From the NCBI RefSeq assembly GCF_000737765.1, contig NZ_JPRI01000005.1, positions 248,001-312,000 of the forward strand: a stretch of DNA of 64,000 bases, read 5' to 3'. Origin of the DNA: Chryseobacterium vrystaatense (lineage in GTDB: Bacteria > Bacteroidota > Bacteroidia > Flavobacteriales > Weeksellaceae). The position numbers and the translations under genes are program-made. A model generated the notes under the pieces. That model worked only from the letters and a program-made list of their open reading frames with translations, ran no database searches and was not told the origin of the DNA. Below, piece by piece: positions 1 through 9,201 of the stretch (within the stretch, counting starts at the first letter, position 1; every line of letters begins with the position of its first letter).

Positions 1-1224
1 ATTCTGAGAGAAACACCAGACACAAAGCAGACTTTCTTATTCTCGGCTACGATGAATAAAGAAGTGGAGAGAATTTCTAAAAACTATCTTACTAATCCAC
101 ACCGTATTTCTGTAGGTTCTATTAACGAGGTTAAAAAGAACATTAAGCATGAATACTATGTGGTAGGTTACCGTCAGAAAAAAGAAGCTCTTAAGAGATT
201 GATTGATGCCAACCCGAACCAGTATTCTATTCTTTTCTGTAGAACAAGAATGGAAACTCAGGAAGTTGCAGATTTCTTAATGCAGAATGGTTATGCGGCA
301 GATGCTCTTCATGGAGATCTTTCTCAGGCGCAAAGAGATACAGTTATGAAGAAATTCAGACTGAAAAACATTGATATCCTTGTAGCGACTGACGTTGCAG
401 CAAGAGGTCTGGATGTGAACTCTCTTACGCATGTTATCCATTATTCTTTACCTGATGATCCGGAAGTATTCGTTCACAGAAGTGGAAGAACCGGTAGAGC
501 AGGAAAAGATGGTATTTCAATTTCTTTAATTAAACCTGAAGAAAGCAGAAAACTGAAGCAAATAAAATCTACAACGAAAATCGATATTGTAGAAAAATTC
601 ATTCCAACTGGCGAAGATATTATCAAAGCTCAGGTGGGAGGTGTTTTTGAAAAGTTATTTACAGAACATGAAGAAGATATCTTTGAATTCAATGATAGCT
701 TAATTCCTGATCTAAGTGCATTTACAAAAGAAGAACTGGTGCACAAGTTATTGCAGTTCCAGTTAAAAGACCTTGCTTTGTACTACAAAGATAAGCATGA
801 TCTTGTTGATCAGAAGTTCAGCAGCAGAGATGATGATTATTCAAGAAGAGACAGAGATAGAGGAAGAGACCGTGACAGAGGAAGAGATCGTGATCGTGGA
901 GACCGTGACGTAAGAGGAAGCAGAGACAGAGATGGTGGAAGAGAACGTGGCGGAAAACCTAGAAGAAAGAATGAAAACATGGTAAGATTCTTCTTTAACT
1001 TAGGGAAAAAAGATCAACTGAAAAAACTTGATGTTTTGGATATTATCAACAAAGCAACTTCACCAGCTGGAGGAAGCAAAAAAAGAGCAGAAATTGGTGA
1101 TATTGAAATTTTAGAGAAATTCTCTTTCTTTGAAATTGAAAAATCATTTAAGGGAGAGCTTTTGAATAATATTGCATCAATGAAATTCAAAGGAAAAGAT
1201 ATGAGAGCTGAAGAAGCGAATTAA
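1..1224 (+). CDS. DEAD-box ATP-dependent RNA helicase, 5' end outside window
   Basis: ATP-dependent RNA unwinding, likely in ribosome assembly or RNA turnover. The frame is open from base 1, upstream of the first ATG at 52, and it encodes TFLFSATMN (motif III, SAT). The gene therefore starts before the window, and the Q, Walker A and DEAD motifs are missing from view. Visible next are the helicase C domain with VATDVAARGLD (motif V) and HRSGRTGRAG (motif VI), then an Arg/Asp-rich linker of RDRGRD-type repeats, then a C-terminal module starting near MVRFFFNLGKKD that resembles the DbpA-type RNA-binding domain. This layout fits DeaD/CshA/DbpA-type helicases rather than the short RhlE type found at 7.8 kb. 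A strong terminator follows directly. Confidence 0.93.
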   Translation: MLRETPDTKQTFLFSATMNKEVERISKNYLTNPHRISVGSINEVKKNIKHEYYVVGYRQKKEALKRLIDANPNQYSILFCRTRMETQEVADFLMQNGYAADALHGDLSQAQRDTVMKKFRLKNIDILVATDVAARGLDVNSLTHVIHYSLPDDPEVFVHRSGRTGRAGKDGISISLIKPEESRKLKQIKSTTKIDIVEKFIPTGEDIIKAQVGGVFEKLFTEHEEDIFEFNDSLIPDLSAFTKEELVHKLLQFQLKDLALYYKDKHDLVDQKFSSRDDDYSRRDRDRGRDRDRGRDRDRGDRDVRGSRDRDGGRERGGKPRRKNENMVRFFFNLGKKDQLKKLDVLDIINKATSPAGGSKKRAEIGDIEILEKFSFFEIEKSFKGELLNNIASMKFKGKDMRAEEAN

Positions 1225-1243
1225 TACTCATTCTAAACTATAT

Positions 1244-1270
1244 AAACCGGCTGAAAAGCCGGTTTTTTTG
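1244..1270 (+). terminator. Rho-independent terminator after the DEAD-box helicase
   Basis: Perfect 9-bp stem AAACCGGCT / AGCCGGTTT with a GAAA tetraloop, followed by a T run. Confidence 0.9.
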
Positions 1271-1374
1271 TTTGATAATCAGGCGTTAATCGTATGTTAA
1301 CAAAACTTAATGTCATATAGTTTCAGGGCAAATCCTTTTTTAGGAAATTTGCACCAAATTATAAATACATAAAA

Positions 1375-2013
1375 ATGGGAATTGGTAATATTTTCCACGC
1401 TTTTCAACCGAAAGATAAAATCTTCTTTGTGCTTTTCGAAAAAGTAACTGAGAATTTAGTTGCAATGTCTGAAGACTTTAACAACGGTATCAAAGATTTC
1501 GATCTTAACGATGATACCATGTTGAAAAGAATGAGCGACTATGAACACAAAAATGATGAGCTTACACATGAGATTTTCATTGAACTAGGAAAAAACTTCA
1601 TTACGCCGTTCGACCGTGAAGACATTCATACCCTGGCAACCGGTCTTGATGATATCGCTGATTATATCTACGCTTCAACAAAATATATCTTCTTATATAA
1701 ATCGCCTGAGATGAAGGCGTATTCAGATTTCTCATTATTGATCCACAAAGCATGTCTTGAAATCCAGAATGCAATGAAAAACCTTAAAGGGTTTAAGAAT
1801 ATGGATCAGGTAAAAGAGGCGTGTATCAAAGTAAACTCTATTGAAAATATCGCAGATGATCTGCTTTCTAATTCAATGGTAGATTTATTTGAAACCAATG
1901 ATGCGATTAACATTATCAAAATTTCATCTGTACTTAATTATCTTGAAATAGTAACCGACAAAGCAGAAGATGTTGCCAATACTATTGAGAACATCATGAT
2001 TAAATACGCCTAA
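1375..2013 (+). CDS. DUF47 / PhoU-like phosphate transport regulator
   Basis: All-helical 212-residue protein of the DUF47 (PhoU-like, TIGR00153) family, thought to assist or regulate PiT phosphate permeases at the inner face of the membrane. It has the acidic, metal-binding-like segments typical of PhoU folds (DREDIHTLATGLDDIADYIYAS near residues 80-100 and EIVTDKAEDVANTIENI near the C-terminus). The gene lies 14 nt upstream of a PiT permease on the same strand, which is the usual pairing for this family. The ATG at 1375 follows an A-rich leader. The specific regulatory role is inferred from context. Confidence 0.9.
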   Translation: MGIGNIFHAFQPKDKIFFVLFEKVTENLVAMSEDFNNGIKDFDLNDDTMLKRMSDYEHKNDELTHEIFIELGKNFITPFDREDIHTLATGLDDIADYIYASTKYIFLYKSPEMKAYSDFSLLIHKACLEIQNAMKNLKGFKNMDQVKEACIKVNSIENIADDLLSNSMVDLFETNDAINIIKISSVLNYLEIVTDKAEDVANTIENIMIKYA

Positions 2014-2027
2014 ACAAAATAACAAAA

Positions 2028-3170
2028 ATGGAATTTCCGATTTTACTAATAGTTATTATTGCTCTGGCTTTAATTTTCGATTATATCAATGGTTTTCATG
2101 ATGCAGCCAATTCAATTGCAACGATCGTTTCTACAAAAGTTTTAACTCCATTCCAGGCTGTACTTTGGGCAGCTCTCTGGAATTTTGCAGCCTTCTTTAT
2201 TGCCGCTTATATTATTGGAGAATTTAAAATTGGTAATACGATTGCCAAAACCGTTAATGAAAACTTTATTACATTAGAAGTAATATTTTCAGGTCTTATC
2301 GCTGCGATAGCCTGGAACCTTTTAACATGGTGGTTTGGGATTCCCTCATCATCATCACACACTTTGATTGGTGGATTTTTAGGAGCAGCTCTGATGCATG
2401 CTTTTATGATGGATTATCACGAGGTTGTGGCTACTCAGCCTAATTTGGGAACATGGGAAACTTTCAAAGCAGCCTGTTATCAGGTTACCCAACAGAGTGT
2501 TGTTAAATTTGATAAAGTGATTCCTATTTTCCTGTTCATTTTTATGGCTCCGATTATTGGGATGATTATTTCAATCATTATCACTCTTATTATTGTTCAT
2601 CTTTATAAAAGATCAAACCCGTATAAAGCAGATAAATCATTTAAGAGACTGCAGTTGGCTTCATCAGCTTTATTCAGCTTAGGTCATGGTTTGAATGATG
2701 CACAGAAAGTAATGGGTATTATAGGAGCAGCAATGATCTATTATCACGTCAACATGCTTCAGGATCCTGTTTATCTTAACATTGCATCTGCGGCCCGTTT
2801 CGATTATTTTGCACAGCATTACATTTGGGTTCCTTTGGTTTCTTTTATTGCCATTGCATTGGGAACTATGAGTGGTGGTTGGAAGATCATTAAGACAATG
2901 GGAACTAAAATTACAAAAGTGACTTCATTAGAAGGTGTAAGTGCTGAAACGGCAGGAGCAATCACTTTGTTTATTACAGACCACTTTGGTATTCCTGTAT
3001 CTACTACACATACGATCACCGGTTCTATTATCGGGGTGGGATTAACGAAAAGAATTTCTGCCGTAAGATGGGGAATTACAGTAAGTCTTCTTTGGGCTTG
3101 GGTATTAACGATTCCTATTTCAGCAATTGTTGCAGGGATTACTTATCTGATCGTAACGTTTCTGACTTAA
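2028..3170 (+). CDS. Inorganic phosphate transporter, PiT family
   Basis: Secondary transporter that takes up inorganic phosphate (as metal-phosphate or with a cation) across the inner membrane. The 380-residue protein carries the two inverted PiT signatures: GFHDAANSIATIVST near the N-terminus and GLNDAQKVMGII in the second half. It also has the paired GIPSSSSHTLIGG and GIPVSTTHTITGS motifs. About ten hydrophobic segments are visible, with a charged cytoplasmic loop (YKRSNPYKADKSFKRL) in the middle. It is co-transcribed with the DUF47 protein just upstream and ends at a hairpin terminator. Confidence 0.95.
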   Translation: MEFPILLIVIIALALIFDYINGFHDAANSIATIVSTKVLTPFQAVLWAALWNFAAFFIAAYIIGEFKIGNTIAKTVNENFITLEVIFSGLIAAIAWNLLTWWFGIPSSSSHTLIGGFLGAALMHAFMMDYHEVVATQPNLGTWETFKAACYQVTQQSVVKFDKVIPIFLFIFMAPIIGMIISIIITLIIVHLYKRSNPYKADKSFKRLQLASSALFSLGHGLNDAQKVMGIIGAAMIYYHVNMLQDPVYLNIASAARFDYFAQHYIWVPLVSFIAIALGTMSGGWKIIKTMGTKITKVTSLEGVSAETAGAITLFITDHFGIPVSTTHTITGSIIGVGLTKRISAVRWGITVSLLWAWVLTIPISAIVAGITYLIVTFLT

Positions 3171-3194
3171 TTTTAAAGTTGAAATATATTATAT

Positions 3195-3224
3195 AAACTT
3201 TGTCCTTCGGGGCAAAGTTTTTTG
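3195..3224 (+). terminator. Rho-independent terminator after PiT
   Basis: Stem AAACTTTG / CAAAGTTT, extended inward by CC/GG around a TTCG-type loop, followed by T-rich sequence. Confidence 0.85.
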
Positions 3225-3247
3225 TTTTATAAAGCCCCGAAAAATTG

Positions 3248-3255
3248 TATTTTTG
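3248..3255 (+). promoter_or_regulatory. -7 promoter element of the polyprenyl synthase gene
   Basis: TATTTTTG fits the Bacteroidota TAnnTTTG -7 box, 18 nt before the ATG at 3274. No convincing -33 TTTG lies at 19-21 nt; one at 3221 is 23 nt away. Confidence 0.5.
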
Positions 3256-3273
3256 TTCAAATTATAAGATTTT

Positions 3274-4245
3274 ATGGAATTTTTAGACAGATACCAGCAG
3301 ATCGTTGCTGAAGCGATCACGAAGTACACCTTTAAAGATAAGCCTGCGGAACTCTATGATCCGATGAACTACATCATTTCCCACGGCGGAAAGCGTCTTC
3401 GTCCCATTATGGTACTGATGGCCTGTGACCTGTTCGGAGGAGATCTTAAACAGGCTATAAAACCGGCACTGGCAATTGAATTTTTCCATAATTTCACACT
3501 GATCCATGATGATATTATGGATGAGGCTCCTTTGAGAAGAAATAAACCTACCATTCATACACTTCACGGGATCAACGTTGGAATCCTTTCCGGAGATGGA
3601 CTGATGCTGAAGGCCTATAAATTTTTTGAAGATCTTGAACCTGAGATTTTCAAAGCATGTATCAGAATCTTTACCCATACAGGACTTCTTCTGTGTGAAG
3701 GCCAGCAGTATGACATCAATTTTGAAACTCAGGAAGATGTCACTTATGATGATTATATCAGAATGATCACTTATAAGACAGGAGTTCTGAGTGCTTCATC
3801 TTTTGAAATAGGAGCACTTATTGCAAGAGCTAATTTTAAAGATGCGAAAGCTATTTTCAATTTTGGAAAACACATTGGTATCGCATTCCAGATCATGGAT
3901 GATTATCTGGACGTATTCGGAGATCAGGCTCAGTTTGGTAAAAAACATGCGGGAGATATTTATGAAAACAAGAAAACCATTCTTTATCTTTTAGCGAGAG
4001 AGCATGCTACAGAAGAAGAAAGAAAAGAACTGGATCACTGGTATGGTAAAAAGACCGATAATATTGATAAAGTATATGGGGTTGAAAAGATCTTCAGAAG
4101 AACCAAAGTAGATGAAAAAGCATTGCGTCTGATCCAGAAACACAACGAAATAGGGCAGAGTTACCTGGAAAAGATCAATATTCCCGAAGACAAGAAAAAA
4201 CCTTTCATTGAGCTGGCCAATTACCTGCTGAGAAGAGAGAGCTAA
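3274..4245 (+). CDS. Polyprenyl (isoprenyl) diphosphate synthase
   Basis: Elongates allylic diphosphates with isopentenyl diphosphate to make polyprenyl chains for quinones or lipid carriers. The 323-residue protein is a trans-type IPPS: GGKRLRP near residue 38, first aspartate-rich motif LIHDDIMDEA near residue 85 (DDxxD), GDGLMLKA, and second aspartate-rich motif QIMDDYLDVFGD near residue 210. The length is normal for the family. The first Asp motif is followed by PLRRNKPTIH, as usual. Chain length, and so farnesyl/geranylgeranyl versus octaprenyl product, cannot be read safely from the sequence. Confidence 0.92.
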   Translation: MEFLDRYQQIVAEAITKYTFKDKPAELYDPMNYIISHGGKRLRPIMVLMACDLFGGDLKQAIKPALAIEFFHNFTLIHDDIMDEAPLRRNKPTIHTLHGINVGILSGDGLMLKAYKFFEDLEPEIFKACIRIFTHTGLLLCEGQQYDINFETQEDVTYDDYIRMITYKTGVLSASSFEIGALIARANFKDAKAIFNFGKHIGIAFQIMDDYLDVFGDQAQFGKKHAGDIYENKKTILYLLAREHATEEERKELDHWYGKKTDNIDKVYGVEKIFRRTKVDEKALRLIQKHNEIGQSYLEKINIPEDKKKPFIELANYLLRRES

Positions 4246-4323
4246 TAATACTTAGGTTAGAGACAGTAGGTCTTAGAGATGTACTGTCTGATACCATATA
4301 TCTGCTGCCTGCTGGCTAAAAAG

Positions 4324-5283
4324 ATGAAATTCAGAACTGAAGTAGACATTCCGAAGTCGGAGAAAAAGATTGATGTTGAAGATAAAATATTTTCAATAGG
4401 TTCCTGTTTTGCTTCGGAAATGACAGATTTGCTGGGACAGGGACAGCTTCAGACAGTGAATAATCCTTTTGGGACTATTTTTAATCCCTTTTCAATCAGT
4501 AATGCGGTCAAAAGACTTCATGATTCAGAATTTTATGTAGAGGATGAGCTCATTACTTTTAATGATGAATTTATATCACTGGATCATCACAGCAGTTTTG
4601 ACAGAAGATACATCCACCAAACGCTCGACCTTATCAATACGGGAATAGAAGTCGGAAACAGATTTCTTCAGGATGCGGGATGGGTAATTATTACCTACGG
4701 AACCTCATTTATTTATGAATTTGTTCCTAAACAAAAACTGGCAGCCAACTGCCATAAAATTCCACAGAAGTTTTTTGAAAAAAGACTGCTTTCCCATCAG
4801 GAACTTACAGATTCTATTTACAATACGGTTTTAAATCTGAAAGATATCTGCAGGGATGATGTACAGATCCTGTTCACGGTTTCACCCGTTCGCCATACTA
4901 AAGATGGGATGATCGAAAATCAGTTGAGCAAATCCAAACTCATCACAGCAGTTCATGAAGCCATTGTACAGCTGGAAAACTGCCATTATCTTCCAGTTTA
5001 TGAAATACTGATGGATGATCTGCGTGACTACCGTTTTTATAAAGAAGACTTGATTCATCCTACTTCACAGGCTGTCAGTTATATCTTTGAAAAATTTGGT
5101 GAAGCCTATTTTTCAGAAAACACAAAAAGTTTTATCAAGGAAAACTTTAAGATCAACAAAGCCCTTGAACACAGAACAGACGACGACAAAGATCCAAAAT
5201 ATATTGAATTCAGAGAAAAACTTACTGCAAGGATTGAAGCTCAGAGAGAGAAAGTAAGACATAAAATATTTTTAAATGATTGA
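4324..5283 (+). CDS. GSCFA domain protein
   Basis: Protein of the GSCFA family (named for the motif), an SGNH-hydrolase-like fold common in Bacteroidota; substrate unknown. The signature FSIGSCFASEMTDLLGQ lies near the N-terminus, and the SGNH-like catalytic block IHPTSQAVSYIFEKFGE lies near residue 260. The frame is open back to an ATG at 4279, but those 15 residues (MYCLIPYICC...) fall in repeat-like intergenic DNA, and family members begin at MKFRTEVDIP. I therefore chose the ATG at 4324, giving 319 residues. The next gene overlaps its 3' end by 8 nt, so the two are translationally coupled. Confidence 0.85.
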   Translation: MKFRTEVDIPKSEKKIDVEDKIFSIGSCFASEMTDLLGQGQLQTVNNPFGTIFNPFSISNAVKRLHDSEFYVEDELITFNDEFISLDHHSSFDRRYIHQTLDLINTGIEVGNRFLQDAGWVIITYGTSFIYEFVPKQKLAANCHKIPQKFFEKRLLSHQELTDSIYNTVLNLKDICRDDVQILFTVSPVRHTKDGMIENQLSKSKLITAVHEAIVQLENCHYLPVYEILMDDLRDYRFYKEDLIHPTSQAVSYIFEKFGEAYFSENTKSFIKENFKINKALEHRTDDDKDPKYIEFREKLTARIEAQREKVRHKIFLND

Positions 5284-5803
5284 TTTTACGAATCTCGAAT
5301 ATCTGAAATCCGGAAATGAAAGACAGAAAAGAGCGTATGACGTTCTTAAAAAATATAAAGTATTTGAAAAATTAAAGTCCTATTCTCCAGTTTTAGCCGG
5401 AACGATTCCTATTGAAATTGATATTGAAAGCAGCGATCTGGATATCATTTGTGAGGTAAATCTTGACTTTGAAGAAGATTTTTTAGACGATATTGCTGTG
5501 AGCAGACTGATTCCGGAAGATGTCGATGTAAAAATTGAAAATGTAATGGTACGTGGAGAGAAAAGCATTGTTCTGAACTTTATGCTGGAAGAATTCCCAA
5601 TTGAGATTTTCGGACAGAATAAAGCGTCATTTGAACAGAATGCTTACCGCCATATGATTGCTGAATACAGAATACTGGAAGAGAAAGGAGAAGAATTTAA
5701 ACATACAATAATAGAACTGAAGAAACAGGGAATAAAGACAGAACCGGCTTTCGGTTTGTTGATGAAGCTTGAAAACCCTTATGAAGATCTATTGAAATTT
5801 TAA
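5276..5803 (+). CDS. DUF4269 protein, nucleotidyltransferase-like
   Basis: 175-residue soluble protein of the DUF4269 family. The segment AGTIPIEIDIESSDLDIIC near residues 42-60 looks like a minimal nucleotidyltransferase centre (G..P...D...SDLD). This fits a polymerase beta-like fold with two Asp in SDLD plus a third acid further on, but the function is unknown. The ATG overlaps the end of the GSCFA gene (ATGATTGA) and the tatD gene starts 4 nt after its stop, so it sits inside a tight operon. Confidence 0.75.
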   Translation: MIDFTNLEYLKSGNERQKRAYDVLKKYKVFEKLKSYSPVLAGTIPIEIDIESSDLDIICEVNLDFEEDFLDDIAVSRLIPEDVDVKIENVMVRGEKSIVLNFMLEEFPIEIFGQNKASFEQNAYRHMIAEYRILEEKGEEFKHTIIELKKQGIKTEPAFGLLMKLENPYEDLLKF

Positions 5804-5807
5804 TACA

Positions 5808-6572
5808 ATGATTGATACACATACCCATTTATACGCAGAAGAATTTGATGCAGACAGAAAAGAAGCCATTCAGAGGGCCTTAGATAAGGGAATCACGAAG
5901 TTTTATCTTCCTGCTATAGACTCAGGATCTCACGGAAAGATGCTTCAGCTGGAAACAGAATACCCCGGACAGATCATCTCAATGATGGGGCTTCACCCAT
6001 GTTATGTAAAACCTGAATCCTGGGAAAAAGAACTCGAAACCGTTAAAAATTATCTGGATCAGAGGGCTTTTCCTGCAATAGGAGAGATTGGAATCGATCT
6101 TTACTGGGATAAAACAACGCTGGATATCCAGGTGAAAGCTTTTGAACAGCAGATTGACTGGGCTATAGAAAAAGATCTTCCAATTGTTATCCATACAAGA
6201 GAAAGTTTTGATGAAACATTTGCCGTTTTGGAAAGAAAAAGACATCCGAAACTTCGCGGTATTTTCCACTGTTTTTCAGGAGATCTTGATCAGGCTAAAC
6301 ATGCCGTTGATCTCAATTTCATATTGGGAATAGGAGGGGTGGTAACCTTTAAAAACGGAAAGATTGATCAGTTCCTGAATGAAATTCCTCTGGATAAGAT
6401 TGTTCTGGAAACAGATTCTCCATATCTGGCCCCGGTACCCCACAGAGGAAAAAGAAATGAAAGTTCATATCTGGATCTGGTAGCCGGAAAACTGGTCAAT
6501 ATTTATGGGAAAGACTTTTCAGAAATAGACAGGATCACTACAGAAAATGCAGAACGGGTTTTCGGGAACTAA
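5808..6572 (+). CDS. tatD: TatD-family metal-dependent DNase
   Basis: Metal-dependent nuclease of the amidohydrolase superfamily, linked to DNA quality control and 3'-5' DNA degradation. The 254-residue protein has the metal ligands of the family: DTHTHL at residues 3-8 (HxH), GEIGIDLYW near residue 92 (Glu ligand), VIHTRES near residue 128, FHCFSGD near residue 152 and LETDSPYLAPVPHRGKRNE near residue 203 (Asp ligand plus the typical PxRGKxN segment). The length is normal. Only four bases separate it from the DUF4269 gene upstream and nine from the membrane protein downstream. Confidence 0.95.
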   Translation: MIDTHTHLYAEEFDADRKEAIQRALDKGITKFYLPAIDSGSHGKMLQLETEYPGQIISMMGLHPCYVKPESWEKELETVKNYLDQRAFPAIGEIGIDLYWDKTTLDIQVKAFEQQIDWAIEKDLPIVIHTRESFDETFAVLERKRHPKLRGIFHCFSGDLDQAKHAVDLNFILGIGGVVTFKNGKIDQFLNEIPLDKIVLETDSPYLAPVPHRGKRNESSYLDLVAGKLVNIYGKDFSEIDRITTENAERVFGN

Positions 6573-6581
6573 CAACTGCAG

Positions 6582-7736
6582 ATGAATAAAATTTTAACCC
6601 ATATAAGAGAAGGCCGGACAAATAGTTTAATGTTATTTGCAGTCTATTTTGTGATTAATTTTTTATTCCTAACGAAATATGGTATCCGACAGTCAGCGGT
6701 TCCTGTCAGTATTCTGGTAGTTGCATTTGCCGCATTGCATTTTTCAATATTTTTTCTGAGAAAGAATCAATGGGTGAAAAGAATACTGAGTATAAAACTT
6801 GTTTATCTTCTGACAGGCAGTTTCACTGTTCTCTATATCATACTTTGCCATATCCTGAAAGATCCTTATCAAATGAATATAGACCGGTGGCAAACCATGA
6901 ATTTTTCCGTAGAGTATTGGATCCACGGAAAATATATTTATGATGCGCGTAATTTTATGGGGAATTTATCCTCCTATCTTCCGGGGCAGCTTTTACTGGC
7001 TCTTCCGGCGTATCTTTTAGGAAATGTAGGCTATCTTCAGGTTGCAGCGTTTTTACTGTTTTCCTATGTCATTGTGCTTGAATTTAAAAGTAATCTGATC
7101 CGGTTCACAGCAATATTCCTGCTTGGGATATCTCTGGCTTACATTTATGAAGCTGTCTGCAAGAGTGATTTTATATCTTCTTTTATATTTGCAGCTGCGT
7201 TTATTCTTTTTTGGCACAGCAGGTTTAAAGAGAATTATTTTCAAAAACCGGTATTGTTAGGTATTTGTCTAGGTATCTTATGTCTTACCAGAAGTGTAGC
7301 GGTTATTCCATTGATCATTTTTTTACTGAAACCTTTTTGGGTTACCAAAACCACGAATAAAATAAAAGTTGCCTCAGCCTTTCTGTTGACCGTAGGTGTG
7401 CTGCTGTTCACTGTTTTTTTTCCTGCCAAAAATCTCGGTTATATTGTACAGTACAATCCGCTGACTCTTCAGGGACAAAGCAATAAACTGGTCATGTTGA
7501 TTTTTCTGGCGGCATCCATATTTTCATCATTTTATGTCAGAAAGATAAGTGATGTGTTTTATTTTTCGGCGTATCTTGTTTTTTTTACGATGCTAAGTTT
7601 CGTAGTGGAGAAATATCTTCTTTTCGGATTTGGTTTTCAGAATAACCTCTTTTCAACAACCTACTTGGCAGCATGTCTGCCGTTCAGTATCATTGCTTAC
7701 TGTTTTTCTGTTCAGAGAGAAGTAGAAGGAATTTAA
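6582..7736 (+). CDS. Polytopic membrane protein, GT-C glycosyltransferase-like
   Basis: 384-residue integral membrane protein with about eleven hydrophobic segments. After the third segment there is a polar loop with DRWQTMNFSVEYWIHGKYIY, then GNLSSYLPGQLLLALPAYLLG. An acidic residue in the first periplasmic loop, followed by an aromatic-rich and Pro-Gly segment before a membrane helix, is reminiscent of polyprenyl-phosphate-dependent GT-C glycosyltransferases. I cannot assign a family. It is the last gene of the + operon that begins at the GSCFA or polyprenyl synthase gene. A role in cell-surface sugar transfer is only an inference. Confidence 0.6.
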   Translation: MNKILTHIREGRTNSLMLFAVYFVINFLFLTKYGIRQSAVPVSILVVAFAALHFSIFFLRKNQWVKRILSIKLVYLLTGSFTVLYIILCHILKDPYQMNIDRWQTMNFSVEYWIHGKYIYDARNFMGNLSSYLPGQLLLALPAYLLGNVGYLQVAAFLLFSYVIVLEFKSNLIRFTAIFLLGISLAYIYEAVCKSDFISSFIFAAAFILFWHSRFKENYFQKPVLLGICLGILCLTRSVAVIPLIIFLLKPFWVTKTTNKIKVASAFLLTVGVLLFTVFFPAKNLGYIVQYNPLTLQGQSNKLVMLIFLAASIFSSFYVRKISDVFYFSAYLVFFTMLSFVVEKYLLFGFGFQNNLFSTTYLAACLPFSIIAYCFSVQREVEGI

Positions 7737-7783
7737 TTTTTTTTGTTGAATCTTTACATACGAAGAAATTATTGATACAGACC

Positions 7784-7813
7784 TAAAAAAAGCCCTTTCG
7801 ATTGAAAGGGCTT
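7784..7813 (-). terminator. Terminator of the rhlE-like gene, probably bidirectional
   Basis: Perfect 10-bp stem AAGCCCTTTC / GAAAGGGCTT with loop GATT. The T run lies on the - strand side (A7 on +), four bases after the rhlE stop. It also sits between convergent genes. Confidence 0.9.
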
Positions 7814-7817
7814 AGTA

Positions 7818-9113
7818 TTATTTTTTTCTTGTGAAATTCTTATTCTTAGGCTTCTTAAACCCGGTAGGTGTACTGCCTGCAGGCTTATTGCTGTTATTCT
7901 GAGGTTTCGGAGACCTTTGTGGTCTTCTTTCTCCTCCTCCTGACATAGGCTTGTTGTTGGAATCTCTTTTCTGAGCTACAAGATTATCCGTATGGAATGG
8001 ATGATCTTTTATAATAGGAATTTTCTTCCCGATCAGTTTTTCTGTATTTCTTAAGTTTAAAAGATCAAGACTGTCTACAAAAGAGATCGAAGATCCTTCA
8101 GCTCCTGCTCTCCCTGTTCTTCCGATTCTGTGAACATAAGTTTCAGAAACGTCGGAAAGTTCGAAATTGATTACATATTTCAGTTCATCAATATCAATAC
8201 CTCTTGCAGCAATGTCTGTAGCGACCAGAATCCTTGTTTTTCCGGCTTTAAAATTATTCAGGGCATTCTGTCTCGCATTTTGAGATTTGTTCCCGTGAAT
8301 AGCTTCTGCTGAGATATTGTCTTTCTGAAGTTTTCTCGCAATTTTGTCTGCACCGTGTTTTGTTCTGGAAAATACCAGTACAGAATCTGAAATATCATTC
8401 TCTAAAATATGAGAAAGGAGGTCCAGTTTGTTTTCTTTATCTACAAAATAAACCGACTGCTTGATGGTTTCTGCAGTGGAAGAGACCGGAGTTACTTCTA
8501 CTTTCACAGGGTTATTTAAAATAGAATCGGCCAGTTTCTGGATTTCAGAAGGCATTGTCGCTGAAAAGAACAGCGTCTGTCTTCTTTGAGGAAGAAGTTT
8601 AATGACTCTTTTTACATCATGTACAAAACCCATATCAAGCATTCTGTCTGCTTCATCAAGAACAAAAATCTCAATGTTCTTTAAGCTGATGATTCCCTGA
8701 GCGATAAAATCAAGAAGTCTTCCCGGGGTTGCTACCAGGATGTCGATGCCTTTTCTCAGGGCAGCTTCCTGATTTCCCTGCTTTACACCTCCGAAAATAA
8801 CGAGTTGTTTTAGCGGAAGATATTTTCCGTATGCATTAATATTTTCCTCGATCTGTATAGCAAGTTCTCTTGTTGGCGTTAAGATCAGGGCTTTTATATG
8901 ATTATTTTTGGTCTTATTTTTTGATAAATTCTGCAGAATAGGAATAGCAAACGCCGCTGTTTTTCCTGTTCCTGTCTGTGCACATCCTAAAAAGTCGCTG
9001 CCTTTTAAGATTTCAGGGATAGATCTCTCCTGAATGGGCGTAGGGTTCGTATACCCTTGTTCCTGAATTGCTTTTGCAATAGGTTCTATTAAGTTTAGGT
9101 CTGTAAAATTCAA
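7818..9113 (-). CDS. rhlE: RhlE-type DEAD-box RNA helicase
   Basis: ATP-dependent RNA helicase. All motifs are visible: [10 protein letters not shown] (Q motif), [11 protein letters not shown] (Walker A), [22 protein letters not shown] (DEAD), FFSATMP (SAT), [13 protein letters not shown] and [10 protein letters not shown]. The C-terminal tail of about 70 residues is basic and Ser/Pro/Asn rich, ending NKNFTRKK, as in RhlE proteins. The frame extends to a TTG at 9152, but family members start at [15 protein letters not shown] at 9113 gives exactly that N-terminus, so I placed the start there; no ATG precedes the domain. This is the second DEAD-box gene of the window. Confidence 0.93.
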   Translation of the reverse strand: MNFTDLNLIEPIAKAIQEQGYTNPTPIQERSIPEILKGSDFLGCAQTGTGKTAAFAIPILQNLSKNKTKNNHIKALILTPTRELAIQIEENINAYGKYLPLKQLVIFGGVKQGNQEAALRKGIDILVATPGRLLDFIAQGIISLKNIEIFVLDEADRMLDMGFVHDVKRVIKLLPQRRQTLFFSATMPSEIQKLADSILNNPVKVEVTPVSSTAETIKQSVYFVDKENKLDLLSHILENDISDSVLVFSRTKHGADKIARKLQKDNISAEAIHGNKSQNARQNALNNFKAGKTRILVATDIAARGIDIDELKYVINFELSDVSETYVHRIGRTGRAGAEGSSISFVDSLDLLNLRNTEKLIGKKIPIIKDHPFHTDNLVAQKRDSNNKPMSGGGERRPQRSPKPQNNSNKPAGSTPTGFKKPKNKNFTRKK

Positions 9114-9172
9114 ATGAACTGTTTTTTTTAATTTAAAATAAAATTCCCTCAATGTGAAGGAATTATACGATG

Positions 9173-9180
9173 CAAAGGTA
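9173..9180 (-). promoter_or_regulatory. -7 promoter element of the rhlE-like gene
   Basis: TACCTTTG on the - strand fits TAnnTTTG, 59 nt before the TTG start at 9113 and 20 nt before the TTG at 9152. Confidence 0.5.
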
Positions 9181-9201
9181 GTCTAAATATTTTTAAGCGG
9201 A

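Noticed and set aside
4279..4323. Extended GSCFA start at 4279
   Set aside because: The 15 extra residues come from a repeat-like spacer (GACAGTA...TACTGTC) and do not fit family N-termini.
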